64,000 bases of DNA from a bacterium (GCA_030426085.1 JAUHYW010000035.1:1-64000), one strand, 5' to 3'. Counted from the stretch's first letter, positions 35,300 through 45,890 are shown. Notes: generated by a model not told the origin, from the sequence alone. Made by a program: numbers and translations.

Positions 35300-36600
35300 A
35301 GACGCCGGTGTGCAGGAGGACGTTGCTCGTGCTCAAAGCGATCGAGCAGGACCGCCTGGAGGTCTTCCCCGAGCTGTACGCGCACTACGAGCGATGCGCC
35401 GCATGCCGCGACGCCGCCCACGACCGGATGCGCCCCGGCCTGCTCGACGTGACCCTCGAGCGCGCCGCCGAGGCCCTCGCCGAAGAAGACCGCGTCGCGC
35501 GCACCGAGCGGCGCAAGCCACCCGCCCTGCGCATCGTCGGGGACGGGCTGATCCGGCCGCCGCCTGCGCCATCGGGTGAGGCGGCCGGCATGGCGCTCGA
35601 TCCCAACGAGGTGGCGTTCCTGCTCTCTGATCTGGCGCCCTCGAACATCGACGTCGACGCCCTGCCGCAGGAGGCCCGCGACCGGCTGTACGCCGCCGCG
35701 ATCCGAATCGACGCGTCCGCACCCGACGAGCCCTCCCTGGTCGACCGGCTCGGGCTGGCGCCGCCCCAGCCCGCGCAGTCGCCGGCCTCGCCCGCGCAGC
35801 CAGCCGCCGAGCCCGCGCTGTCGCCGGCCGAGCCCGCGCTGTCGCCGGCCGAGCCTGTGCTGTCGCCGGCCGCGCCCGCGCAGCCGCCGGCCGAGCCCGC
35901 GCAGCCAGCCGCCGAGCCCGCGCGGCCGCCGGCCGTCCTCGACGCCCCGGGCCGCCGGCCCGCCCCTCGCCCGTGGCCCGTGCTGGCGGCGGCGGCGGCG
36001 GTGATCCTGGCCGCGATCGGCCTCGGGCAGGTGCCCGACGGCGAGGGCCGGGGCGGCCCCCCGGTCGGCCCGATGCGGACCATGACCACCGAATGGGCGG
36101 AGGTGACGGTGCTCACCGCCGAGCGGCGCTGCGACGGCGTGGTGCTCCTCGACGCGAAGACCATCGGCGACCCGAACACCGGCCTGCCGCTGCCCGCCCA
36201 CCTCAAGGGCCACAACCCGTGCCGCTACCACCCCGAAGAGAACCTGGGGGTGTTCGTGCGGGTCGAGCCGGGCGCCGGCTTCCGTCACCTCTCGGTCCTC
36301 ACGCGGGCAGCCGACGGCCGGGTCGAGGTGCTGCACACGAGCCAGGGTCCGCGGGGCATGTCGTTGGTGATGACCCGTGAACGGGTGACCACCGGCTGCG
36401 GAGATGGTGCATGCTGGCTGGGTGACGGCCCGTTGGACGTACCCGACGGCCCGCTGGAGGTCGTCGCGATCTTCAGCGACACTGCGCTGCCGCTGGACGC
36501 CATGCGGCGCACCTGGGCCCCGATGCGCTGGGTCGGCCCCGACCGGCTGGTGCAGCGCTTCGGGATACGAGTCCGCGACGAGGAAGGGAACCCCGAATGA
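35296..36600 (+). CDS. ZAS-type anti-sigma-like transmembrane protein
   Basis: The protein has 434 residues. At the N-terminus C6, H30, C34 and C37 (HYERCAACR) give the zinc-binding HxxxCxxC signature of ZAS anti-sigma domains. The cytoplasmic part ends in Ala/Pro-rich repeats (SPAEPALSPAEP, PAQPAAEPA). One TM segment (PVLAAAAAVILAAIGLG, about residues 225-245) places a ~185-residue domain outside, with WAEVTVLTAERRCDGVVLLD and FVRVEPGAGFRHLSVL; it has no recognised family. GTG start inside the upstream stop. The layout (sigma, anti-sigma with TM, exported protease) suggests signal-dependent release of the sigma factor. The outer domain could be the sensor or caspase substrate; both are inference. 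Confidence 0.82.
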   Translation: MKTPVCRRTLLVLKAIEQDRLEVFPELYAHYERCAACRDAAHDRMRPGLLDVTLERAAEALAEEDRVARTERRKPPALRIVGDGLIRPPPAPSGEAAGMALDPNEVAFLLSDLAPSNIDVDALPQEARDRLYAAAIRIDASAPDEPSLVDRLGLAPPQPAQSPASPAQPAAEPALSPAEPALSPAEPVLSPAAPAQPPAEPAQPAAEPARPPAVLDAPGRRPAPRPWPVLAAAAAVILAAIGLGQVPDGEGRGGPPVGPMRTMTTEWAEVTVLTAERRCDGVVLLDAKTIGDPNTGLPLPAHLKGHNPCRYHPEENLGVFVRVEPGAGFRHLSVLTRAADGRVEVLHTSQGPRGMSLVMTRERVTTGCGDGACWLGDGPLDVPDGPLEVVAIFSDTALPLDAMRRTWAPMRWVGPDRLVQRFGIRVRDEEGNPE

Positions 36601-38468
36601 CGCGTGCGAGGTGGCGCTCAGCGCCGTGGGTCATCGCGATGACGCTGCTCTGCGGAGGCTCGGCGTCTGCTTATTCGCCGAGCGATACGACCCCCGCGGT
36701 CGACGCCCCCGAGCCCCGCCCGGTCTTCGCCCTGAGCATCGGTCAGCCCCGGGCCCCCGGCATGCCCGAGCTGCGCGCGGTGCACAGCGACGTCGCCATG
36801 ATGCACGCCTTCTTCGGCGCGCTCGGCCCCCGACACCGCTACGTGCACCTGCCCCCGAGCGACGTGCGGAGCGACCTCGCCGGCGACGGTACGACGGTCG
36901 GTGCGCCGACCTGGGCCGACATCGAGGCGTCGGTCGACGCCATCGAGGCCGCAGTCGACGCGCTCGACGGCCGGGCCGATGTGTATATCTACTATGCCGG
37001 GCACGGCCGCAAGCGGCGGGTGGGGTCACACACCCGCACCGATCTCTTCCTCGAGCCGCAGGTGCCGGCCACCACCGCCCCGGGCCACGACGGCATCCTC
37101 ACCACCCGCCTCCTGCAACAGCAGCTGCTCGCCCGGCTCGACGGCGAGCAGACCCGGGTGCACCTGATCGTCGACGCCTGCCAGAGCGCGTTTCTGCTCG
37201 AAGCCCGGGGCCTGCGCTACACCCACCGGGTGTTCAAGGCGCCCCCCCAGGTCGAGGCCCGCATGCTCACCGACTTCATCGGCCGCTACGCCTCGGTGGG
37301 CGCGCTGCTCGCGACGAGCGGCAGCCAGGTGACCTACGAGAGCGTCGCCTCGGGCGGCGTCTTCAGCTACGCGGTGCGCAGCGCCGCCATCGGCGCGGCC
37401 GACCTCGACGGCGACGGGCGCATCACCTACGGCGAGCTCAAGCAGGTGCTGCCCTCGATCGTCAGCAAGCGCCCCGGGGGCAGTGTGCCCCGGCTGCTCG
37501 CGCCCGGGGGCCGGGATGACGAGGCGTTCGTCGACTATCGGCGGCGGGGCGCGGCCGCGGTGACCTTCGCCCCGCCCCGGGCCACCCGCTACGAGCTGCA
37601 ATCGAGCCTGTACGAGCCCTACGCCGCGCTCTACCCCGACGGCGACGACCCGGCGGTGGTCTTCCTGCCCCGCGACACGAAGTTCCTCGCGCTCGCCGAG
37701 GTCCCCGACAGCGGCCCCCGGGTCTGGTACCGCTTCCAGGCGATGAGCCGGGGCTTCGAGGCCTTGCAGGAGCGCCACACCCGGCCCACACAGCTGACGC
37801 GGGCCGACGACGACGCCCCGCATCTGGTCCTGCACAGCCCCCTATCGGCGTCGACGCTGGTCCCGGTGGGCGACCCCCCGTGGACCTGGAACCCCCAGCA
37901 CTACACGACCGTGGCGTTGGCGCTGACCACCGAGGCGGCGCTCTACGGGCGCACGCTGGCGGCGTCCGAGACCCGGGTGACGGCCGGCGGCGAAGTCAGC
38001 GGGGTATATGGCCGAGGGGAGCACCAGCTCACATGGCGTATGGGATATTCCCACTGGGATTCGAGCGAGTACCAGGGCGTCACCCCCCAGATGGTCGAGG
38101 AGAACCCCGATCTGCCCGAGAGGTCGCTGCTCGAGCGGCGCGGTCACATGCCCCGCCTGGCGCTGGGATACCAGTTCATCTTCGCCGAGTTCCCGCTCGC
38201 TGAGCTGTCGGCCGGGGTCTTCGCCGGCACGGGCCTGCTCCTCGAAGAGCGTGAGAACGACGGTCGGACGCTCGTCGCCGAGCCCATCTGGGTGCTCGAG
38301 GGCGGCGCCGATCTGACCGCGCGGCTGTTCGTCCCCAATACCCGGGGCGCGATCAGGCTCGACGTGCGGGCCTCGGCCCAGGGCTTCTTCGACCCGTTCT
38401 ACCCGTGGACCGACTTCATCGCTGGGGCGAGCATCGGGTACGAGTACGAGTTCGCGCTGAACGACTGA
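36597..38468 (+). CDS. Exported caspase-family (C14) protease with C-terminal barrel-like domain
   Basis: The protein has 623 residues. A signal peptide (APWVIAMTLLCGGSASA) is followed by the caspase-fold catalytic domain, residues about 40-320. The dyad is complete: H136 in YYAGHG and C195 in VDACQS. A calcium-binding EF-hand-like loop DLDGDGRITYGE (269-280) closes the domain, as in several bacterial caspases. Residues about 435-623 alternate polar and hydrophobic strands (VALALTTEAALYG, GGEVSGVYGRGEHQLTWRMG, IRLDVRASAQGFFDP), resembling an outer-membrane beta-barrel or surface domain. The C-terminus (FALND) lacks a terminal Phe. ATGA overlap with the anti-sigma-like gene. Enzymatic targets are unknown. 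Confidence 0.88.
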   Translation: MTRARWRSAPWVIAMTLLCGGSASAYSPSDTTPAVDAPEPRPVFALSIGQPRAPGMPELRAVHSDVAMMHAFFGALGPRHRYVHLPPSDVRSDLAGDGTTVGAPTWADIEASVDAIEAAVDALDGRADVYIYYAGHGRKRRVGSHTRTDLFLEPQVPATTAPGHDGILTTRLLQQQLLARLDGEQTRVHLIVDACQSAFLLEARGLRYTHRVFKAPPQVEARMLTDFIGRYASVGALLATSGSQVTYESVASGGVFSYAVRSAAIGAADLDGDGRITYGELKQVLPSIVSKRPGGSVPRLLAPGGRDDEAFVDYRRRGAAAVTFAPPRATRYELQSSLYEPYAALYPDGDDPAVVFLPRDTKFLALAEVPDSGPRVWYRFQAMSRGFEALQERHTRPTQLTRADDDAPHLVLHSPLSASTLVPVGDPPWTWNPQHYTTVALALTTEAALYGRTLAASETRVTAGGEVSGVYGRGEHQLTWRMGYSHWDSSEYQGVTPQMVEENPDLPERSLLERRGHMPRLALGYQFIFAEFPLAELSAGVFAGTGLLLEERENDGRTLVAEPIWVLEGGADLTARLFVPNTRGAIRLDVRASAQGFFDPFYPWTDFIAGASIGYEYEFALND

Positions 38469-38831
38469 CGCTCGTCGCCGACCGCACGGCATCGCGCCGG
38501 CTCGCGTGGGTCCTCAGCGGAGCCGCTCTGCTGCGGGCCTGACCACCCTCGGCTTCACCCTGCTCGCCGCCGCGTCGCTCGCGAACCCGCTCCACGGGCG
38601 GCGGGTCCCCCTGGCTCCCCGCGCCGCTCGCGCCAGCGCTGGCGAGGGCATCCGGTTCTCCGGCGATGTCCGCCGGGCCGGGGTCCGGGCCGCCGACATC
38701 CGTGGGTCTGCGGCGCGGGCGCTCGCCGGTCGGTGTGCCCCGTCGGCCGCGCGGGACAGCGACCGATTGACCCGAGCCGGGTGAAGCGATACCTGTCGGG
38801 CCCACATCCGTCACGCGCACAAGGGGGCGTC
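38469..38831. other. 363-bp intergenic region; palindrome and promoter
   Basis: No gene is convincing; an open frame with a hydrophobic start at 38506 has no supported continuation. A perfect 14-base palindrome CGCCAGCGCTGGCG lies at 38631-38644 and could be a terminator stem or operator for the caspase operon. The fabL promoter lies at 38767-38795. Confidence 0.5.
38767..38795 (+). promoter_or_regulatory. Predicted promoter TTGACC-N17-TACCTG
   Basis: TTGACC (38767-38772) is followed after 17 bases by TACCTG (38790-38795). Transcription would start near 38802, about 30 bases before the fabL ATG. Confidence 0.45.
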
Positions 38832-39605
38832 ATGCAGATCGACCTGAGCGGAAGGAAGGCTCTGATCACCGGCGGCTCGGGTGAGATCGGGCGGGCCATC
38901 GCCGAGGCGCTCGCCGGGGCCGGGGCCGACGTCCTGTTCACCTTCTTCAGCAACCACGACGGCGCGGCGCAGACGACCGCCGCGATCGAGGCCCGAGGGC
39001 GCACGGCGCACGCGATCCGGGCCCACTTCGGCAAGGACGGCAGCACCGAGAAGGTCATCGACGCCGCTCGGGAGGTGCTCGGTGGGGTCGACATCTTCGT
39101 GCACAACGCCGCGAGCGGGGTGCTCAAGCCGGCCGTCGAGCTGTCGATGCGCCACTGGGACTGGACTCACCGGATCAACGCCCGCTCGTTCTTCTTCCTC
39201 GTGCAGGGGCTCCTACAAGAGGACGACGGCCCCCGGCTGATGGGGGAGGGGGGCCGCATCCTCGCGCTGTCGAGCCTGGGCGCGGTGCGGGCCATCCCGC
39301 AGTACACGGCGGTGGGCACCAGCAAGGCGGCCTTGGAGTCGGCGGTGCGCAACCTCGCCCCCGAGCTGGGCCCGCTGGGCATCACCGCCAACGTCGTCGC
39401 GCCGGGGGTCATCGACACCTGGTCGCTCAAGCAATTCCCCAACCGCGATCAGCTCATCGAGATCGCGACCCTGCGCACCCCGACCGGGCGGCTGGCGACG
39501 CCGGGCGACGTGGCCCACACTGTGCGCTGGCTGTGCGCGCCCGAGGCGTCGATGATCCACGGCCAGACGATCAACGTCGACGGCGGCTACAGCATCCTGG
39601 GGTGA
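38832..39605 (+). CDS. fabL: Enoyl-[ACP] reductase FabL-like (SDR)
   Basis: The product has 257 residues. The NAD(P)-binding start is GGSGEIGRAIAEALAG. The catalytic segment is YTAVGTSKAALES, a Y-x6-K spacing as in FabI/FabL and unlike the Y-x3-K of ordinary SDRs. LKQFPNRDQLIEI, then TPTGRL, and MIHGQTINVDGGYSILG closely follow Bacillus FabL. The enzyme would reduce enoyl-ACP in fatty acid elongation, using NADPH. ATG start with AAGGGGG upstream. Another SDR follows 31 bases later, so they may be co-transcribed. Strictly the family call is by pattern, not alignment. Confidence 0.87.
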   Translation: MQIDLSGRKALITGGSGEIGRAIAEALAGAGADVLFTFFSNHDGAAQTTAAIEARGRTAHAIRAHFGKDGSTEKVIDAAREVLGGVDIFVHNAASGVLKPAVELSMRHWDWTHRINARSFFFLVQGLLQEDDGPRLMGEGGRILALSSLGAVRAIPQYTAVGTSKAALESAVRNLAPELGPLGITANVVAPGVIDTWSLKQFPNRDQLIEIATLRTPTGRLATPGDVAHTVRWLCAPEASMIHGQTINVDGGYSILG

Positions 39606-39636
39606 GGTCGCCGCCCGCCGTGCGGAGGCCGACGAC

Positions 39637-40437
39637 ATGAAGCTCGCCGACAAGATCGTGGTGGTGACCGGCGCCGGGGGCGGTATCGGCCGGGCCCTGG
39701 TGGTCGCGCTGCTCGCCCGCGGCGCGCGGGTGGCGGGCGTCGATCGGCGCCCCGAGGGGCTCGAGGAGACCGCCTCTATCGCGGCGGCCGGGCAGCGGCT
39801 CTCGCTGCACACCGCCGACGTCACCGATCGGGCGGCGGTCGAGGCGCTGCCCGAGGCGGTGGTCGCCCACCACGGCGCGGTCGACGGCCTGATCAACAAC
39901 GCGGGGGTCATCCAGCCGTTCACCCCGTTCGCCGAGCTGGACTACGCCGTCATCGACCGCATGGTGCAGGTCAATCTGTATGGCGTCATCCACATGACCA
40001 AGGCGTTCCTGCCCCACTTGCAGGCCCGGCCCGAGGCCCACGTCGTCAACGTGTCCAGTATGGGCGGCTTCGTGCCCTTCCCCGGGCAGACGATGTACGG
40101 GGCCTCCAAGGCGGCGGTGAAGCTGCTCACCGAGGGGCTCTACGCCGAGCTGCTCGAGACGTCGGTCAGGGTCTCGGTGGCCCTGCCCGGCGCGGTGGCC
40201 ACCGACATCATGCGCAACTCGGGGGCCGGGGCGTTGAGCCCGCAGGACGCCGCGGACGCTCCGCTGAAGCCGCTGGCGCCGGAGGCTGCGGCCCGCACGC
40301 TGCTCGATGGCGTCGAGCGCGATCGGCTGCACATCCTCATCGGCAAGGACGCCCGCCTGCTCGACGTGCTCGACCGCATCGCGCCGAAGTGGTTGATCGG
40401 GTTCATGCGGCGCCAGCTCGCCGACAAGATCGGGTAG
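39637..40437 (+). CDS. Short-chain dehydrogenase/reductase (SDR)
   Basis: This 266-residue classical SDR has the TGAGGGIGRAL cofactor motif at residues 11-21, D (VDRR) after the second strand, NNAGV, SSMGG, and the catalytic Y-x3-K in YGASKAAV. The C-terminus (LLDVLDRIAPKWLIGFMRRQLADKIG) is the kind of amphipathic extension seen in SDRs that act on hydrophobic substrates. It lies 31 bases downstream of fabL. Substrate unknown; the pairing suggests lipid or alcohol metabolism. Confidence 0.9.
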   Translation: MKLADKIVVVTGAGGGIGRALVVALLARGARVAGVDRRPEGLEETASIAAAGQRLSLHTADVTDRAAVEALPEAVVAHHGAVDGLINNAGVIQPFTPFAELDYAVIDRMVQVNLYGVIHMTKAFLPHLQARPEAHVVNVSSMGGFVPFPGQTMYGASKAAVKLLTEGLYAELLETSVRVSVALPGAVATDIMRNSGAGALSPQDAADAPLKPLAPEAAARTLLDGVERDRLHILIGKDARLLDVLDRIAPKWLIGFMRRQLADKIG

Positions 40438-40456
40438 CGGGGCCCACCTGCGTGCG

Positions 40457-41680
40457 CTAGTGCCCGTGGCCTCCGCCGCCGCCTTCGACCTTCTGCACCC
40501 CGACCATCTTCGCCGAGGCGAAGGTCAGGATGGCGGCGGCGAACGAGAGCAGGGCCCCGATCTTGGCCGCGTCCTGCACCGGGCCGGGGTCGAAGGCGAC
40601 GCTCGAGACGAAGATCGCCACCGTGAAGCCGATGCCGGCGGCGAAGCCCACCACCAGCAGGTCCTTCATGTTCATGCCCGCCGGCAGCTTGAAGCCGAGC
40701 GCGCCGGCGAGGGCGCCCATCAGCACGATGCCCACCGGCTTGCCGACCAGCAGGCCGAGCAGCACCAGCCACGTCGCGTCGCCGACGGCGGCGAACATCA
40801 CCCCCGCGTTGCACAGGCCGAAGAGGCCCAGGATCAGCTCGACGGGGTTCTTGAACCAGTGCTCGAACGCGCTGAGGGTGTCCTCCCGGTCGATCTTCGA
40901 CCAGTCGAAGAGGCCGGTGTCGACGTGGGCGTGGGGCATGACCGGGATGATCGGCAGCAGGCCCAGGGCCGGGTGCAGGTTGGCCCAGTGGAAGCCGATC
41001 CACGACATGGGGCCGCACAGCAGCAGGTAGGGCCAGAAGCTGTAGATGCGCATACGGCGCAGGCCGAGGCCGAGCAGCATGGCGCCGACGGGCAGCAGCA
41101 TCCACACCAGCTCGATGGGGCCCGAGGGGTAGAAGATGGCGATGATGATCAGGCCGAGCGCGTCGTCGGCGATGGCCAGCAGCAGCAGGAACGGGATGGC
41201 CGGGTGGCCGTTGCCGAAGACGAGCCGGGCGACGAGGTAGCTGAACGCGATGTCGGTGGCGGTGGGGATGGCCCAGCCGTTGGAGAGCACGGCCCACTTG
41301 CCGAGCACGATCGCGCCGAGCGCGTAGGCCCCCGCCGGGCCGGCCATGCCGCCGATGGTCGCGATCAGCGGCGCGGCGGCCTGCCTGGGGTTGTTCAGCG
41401 GCCCCCCGGGCAGGGTCGCCTCCCAGACCTCCTTGCCGGCGATGGCGAAGAAGAAGGCCATCAGGATGTCGTTGACGAGGAAGTGCAGCGTGAGGTGCCG
41501 CTCGATCAGGTTGCCCGCTTTGTCGAAGACGGCGTGGCCGATCCAGTCGACGTGGGCCAGCGGCAGCTCGACGAAGTGGTGGTAGGACTCGAAGTCGGTG
41601 TTGGCCCAGATCAGCGCCGCGATCGCGCCGAAGATCAGGAACAGCGAGTTCTCGAGCAGAAATCGAATCGCGCCCTTCAT
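40457..41680 (-). CDS. nhaA: Na+/H+ antiporter NhaA
   Basis: This 407-residue, ~12-helix membrane protein exports Na+ in exchange for protons. The paired Asp in LLLLAIADDALGLIIIAIFY matches the E. coli D163-D164 ion-binding pair. The signature GWAIPTATDIAF in TM4 is also present, as is VNDILMAFFFAIAGKEVW. The C-terminus ends in a Gly/His tail. It is a normal family member by length and motif order. It is convergent with the SDR gene and its start lies about 230 bases from the ABC-F gene, divergently. Confidence 0.95.
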   Translation of the reverse strand: MKGAIRFLLENSLFLIFGAIAALIWANTDFESYHHFVELPLAHVDWIGHAVFDKAGNLIERHLTLHFLVNDILMAFFFAIAGKEVWEATLPGGPLNNPRQAAAPLIATIGGMAGPAGAYALGAIVLGKWAVLSNGWAIPTATDIAFSYLVARLVFGNGHPAIPFLLLLAIADDALGLIIIAIFYPSGPIELVWMLLPVGAMLLGLGLRRMRIYSFWPYLLLCGPMSWIGFHWANLHPALGLLPIIPVMPHAHVDTGLFDWSKIDREDTLSAFEHWFKNPVELILGLFGLCNAGVMFAAVGDATWLVLLGLLVGKPVGIVLMGALAGALGFKLPAGMNMKDLLVVGFAAGIGFTVAIFVSSVAFDPGPVQDAAKIGALLSFAAAILTFASAKMVGVQKVEGGGGGHGH

Positions 41681-41834
41681 GCTCTCCTCATCGGCCTCGG
41701 GTCCGGGTGCCGATCGACCTTATATGCTCGCGGGCGGCTCGGGTAGATTTCTGTGGGCCCCATTCCGCCCCGGGTGGCTGTTTGCCCTGACGCTGCAACG
41801 CCTTCGGGCACGTCGAAGGGCGACGCGGCTCGCC

Positions 41835-41864
41835 TTGTGACGTCGACGGGCGCTCTGGTATGGT
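41835..41864 (+). promoter_or_regulatory. Predicted promoter TTGTGA-N18-TATGGT
   Basis: TTGTGA (41835-41840) and TATGGT (41859-41864), 18 bases apart, precede the ABC-F ATPase gene. Transcription would start near 41871, leaving a ~39-base leader. Confidence 0.42.
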
Positions 41865-41909
41865 GCGCCGCTTTTTCGACCCCCTGCCACGCCGACGGAG
41901 TCCGTTCCG

Positions 41910-43529
<1,620 letters not shown>

Positions 43530-43533
43530 ACGG

Positions 43534-45156
43534 CTACATGCCCTCGGGGCCCCTGTCGGGCGCCGGCGGCGGGCCCATGTCGGCCTCGGGCGGGCCCATG
43601 TCGGCCTCGGGCGGGCCCATGTCGGCCTCGGGCGGCGGGCCCATGTCGGGCAGCGGCTCGCCTTCGGGCGGGTAGATGCAGAAGCCCACGTTCCAGGTGT
43701 CTTCGCGGTAGCAGAACTGGTCCGGTGGGCAGGCGCCGGCGGCCTCGGGGTCGCACATGGCGATGCACACCTGCTGGTCGCGGTTGTTGCCCCCGCAGAT
43801 GGCGGTCCCGGCGCAGGGCATCTCCTCGGAGCACGGCTCGCCCACCGGCACGTTACCCGTAGGCGCGCACCGGCCGGCGCGGTTGGCGGCGGTCAGGACC
43901 CGGCACGCCTCGCCCTCTTCGGGGCACGCCTCGGGGTCGAGCGCGTCGCAGTCGGTGCGGTAGCAGATGCCGAGGTGGTTGCGCTCGTTGAACTGGGTCT
44001 CGGGGTCGTCGGCGTTGGAGAAGTCGAGGCAGATCTCGTCGCCGACGCAGGTGGCGTCGGGGTCGCGGGGGTCGCACAGCCGGGCGCACTCACCGACGCT
44101 GTCGGGCACGTCGGACGGGTCGATCGGGTTGTCGGCGTCGCCGAAGCAGATGCCGCCGGGCACGCAGCGCAGGGCGGCGTCCTCGGGAGTGCGGGTCTCG
44201 GCCTGGTTGTCGCACGGGGCGCCGATCTCGGCGGTGCCGCCTTCGATGCAGAAGCCCGGCTGGCCCTGCTGGGCCTGACCCTCGGTCAGCGGGTAGCAGC
44301 TCCCGGTGTTGGCGCCCACCATGCAGTCTTCGTAGAGCGTGCCGTTCCCGGTGCCCGGGCCGCAGATGGCGGGGTAGCACAGGTTGCCGAAGGCGACGTT
44401 GCACTCCTCGCCGAAGGGGCAGTCGCCGTCGCGGTCGCACGGCCGGATGCAGGTGCCCGGGGCGAAGGGGTCGGGGTCGAAGTAGCGGCACTCGAAGCCG
44501 TCGGCGCAGTCGTTGACCCCCTGGCAGGCGGCGAACTGGGCCGGCTGGCACTGCCCGTCGTCGCCGCAGATCTCACGGTCGGGGCGGCAGTGGTAGTCGG
44601 TGTCGCAGGTGCCGTCGTCCCGCACGCAGTAGCCGCCGAGGCATTGCTCGCCGGCCGCGCAGGGGAAGGGGCAGGGGATGTCGTCGGGCAGCGGGTCGGG
44701 CTCGATGCTCATGCCGCCGCAGGCCGCCTCGTCGAACAGGCCGGGCAGCCGGTCGCGGCCGAAGTCGACCGCGGTGGCGCAGTCGGCGCCGTTGATCACG
44801 TTGGCGATGGGCGGGGTCATCGCGCACAGCTCGCGGCAGGCGAGCTCGACGGTGGGCGACTCGTCGGCGCCGATGCCCTCGCAGCGCTCCACCGCGCACA
44901 GGGCGAGGCGCTCGCAGGCGGCGGGGCAGCGGTCGGCAGGGGCCATGTCGGGCGGCGGTGCCATATCGGGCGGCGGGGCCATGTCGGGCACCGGGGCCAT
45001 GTCGGGCGCGGCGTCGATGGCGCCGTCGACCGCGGGCTCGGGCTCGGGCTCGGGGTCGCCGCCGCTCTCCTGGGTACAGCCGACGGTCAGCGCCGCCAGG
45101 GCCAGCGCAATCGGGCCCGCCATCCGGGCGCGGGGGGCCCACCACACGAAGCGCAT
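43534..45156 (-). CDS. Cys-rich myxobacterial lipoprotein with PDM repeats
   Basis: The product has 540 residues. A signal peptide ends with lipobox TVGC (near residue 26). A PDMAPPPDM linker follows, then about 420 residues with 50-odd cysteines in many short loops (CRPDREICGDDGQC, CQGVNDCADGFECRYFDPD, CDRDGDCPFGEECNV), which look like stacked EGF/Dickkopf-type disulfide modules. The C-terminus is a PPEADMG repeat coded by 21-bp DNA repeats. No enzymatic domain is seen; a surface adhesion or binding role is possible. The stop is 4 bases from the ABC-F gene stop. Confidence 0.82.
   Translation of the reverse strand: MRFVWWAPRARMAGPIALALAALTVGCTQESGGDPEPEPEPAVDGAIDAAPDMAPVPDMAPPPDMAPPPDMAPADRCPAACERLALCAVERCEGIGADESPTVELACRELCAMTPPIANVINGADCATAVDFGRDRLPGLFDEAACGGMSIEPDPLPDDIPCPFPCAAGEQCLGGYCVRDDGTCDTDYHCRPDREICGDDGQCQPAQFAACQGVNDCADGFECRYFDPDPFAPGTCIRPCDRDGDCPFGEECNVAFGNLCYPAICGPGTGNGTLYEDCMVGANTGSCYPLTEGQAQQGQPGFCIEGGTAEIGAPCDNQAETRTPEDAALRCVPGGICFGDADNPIDPSDVPDSVGECARLCDPRDPDATCVGDEICLDFSNADDPETQFNERNHLGICYRTDCDALDPEACPEEGEACRVLTAANRAGRCAPTGNVPVGEPCSEEMPCAGTAICGGNNRDQQVCIAMCDPEAAGACPPDQFCYREDTWNVGFCIYPPEGEPLPDMGPPPEADMGPPEADMGPPEADMGPPPAPDRGPEGM
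43571..43633. repeat. Three 21-bp in-frame repeats in a lipoprotein gene
   Basis: Units 43571-43591, 43592-43612 and 43613-43633 begin GGGCCCATGTCGGCCTCGGG. They encode the PPEADMG repeat of the Cys-rich lipoprotein tail and are near identical. Confidence 0.85.
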
Positions 45157-45246
45157 GCGTTCTCCTCTCGCAGTGATGTCGGGTGTCTCTCCCGCTCGGA
45201 AGCGGGGTACGGGCGCCGCTGGGGTCGGTGTAGAAGTCGCGGTCGG

Positions 45247-45789
45247 CTATCGGGTCGGCGCCTCGGGCGTCTCGAGGGCCGGCGGCTGGATGGGCGTGGT
45301 CGGCGGGCGGAAGTCGAGGAAGAGGTAGTTGCCCTCCTGCCGCAGATCGTAGCCGACGATCTCGCGCAGCGCGATGCGCACCCGCACCTTGTTGCCCTTG
45401 AGCCGCTGGGCGTCGACCGAGCGCACCGCGGTGGGGAACCAGCCGGTGTCGAGCGGGCGGCCGTCGTTGCTGCTGTGCAGGCGGCTGTTCTGCAGCTCGA
45501 GCACCACCTCGTCGGGCTCGCCGGGCACGATGGTGTACTCCGGGGGCTCGGTGCTCTGGATGAAGACCCGGCCGCCCTGCCCGGCCATCTGGAAGCCGAC
45601 CCAGGTGACGAAGCGGATGGCGCCCTTGCTCTTGACGGCGCTCTTGCCCGGGGCGAGGTCCTTCATGCCCGGCTGCACCCCGAGGTAGGGCCCGCTGCGC
45701 TTGCCGGCGATCTCGGCGGGCTCCTGGGCCTGGGCGGGCGCGGCGAGGCAGGCGGCGACGAGCGCGGCGAACAGAATCGGTGGACGCAT
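45247..45789 (-). CDS. Exported AMIN-domain-like protein
   Basis: The product has 180 residues with a classical signal peptide (PILFAALVAACLAAPAQAQ, cut after AQA). The mature part, about 140 residues, is beta-rich: GGRVFIQSTEPPEYTIVPGE, DEVVLELQNSRLH, and VRVRIALREIVGYDLRQEGNYLFLDF. This looks like an AMIN domain, which targets proteins to peptidoglycan or secretin complexes. In myxobacteria, PilQ-like secretins carry this domain; here it is alone. GGAG lies 6-9 bases before ATG. Upstream of the Cys-rich lipoprotein on the same strand, 90 bases apart. Confidence 0.75.
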   Translation of the reverse strand: MRPPILFAALVAACLAAPAQAQEPAEIAGKRSGPYLGVQPGMKDLAPGKSAVKSKGAIRFVTWVGFQMAGQGGRVFIQSTEPPEYTIVPGEPDEVVLELQNSRLHSSNDGRPLDTGWFPTAVRSVDAQRLKGNKVRVRIALREIVGYDLRQEGNYLFLDFRPPTTPIQPPALETPEAPTR

Positions 45790-45890
45790 CGGCTTCTCCA
45801 TCCTCGGGCGGGCCGCGCGCACGGCGACCTTTGCCCCCCGTCATCGATCTGGTACCACAGGCCCAACGACAGGTCGAGGTGGAGGCCCCC

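Noticed and set aside
38506-38784. A 92-codon frame with a hydrophobic N-terminal segment
   Set aside because: The segment looks like a weak signal peptide, but no Shine-Dalgarno precedes it and the remainder is Ala/Arg-rich with no domain. It overlaps the intergenic palindrome and the fabL promoter.
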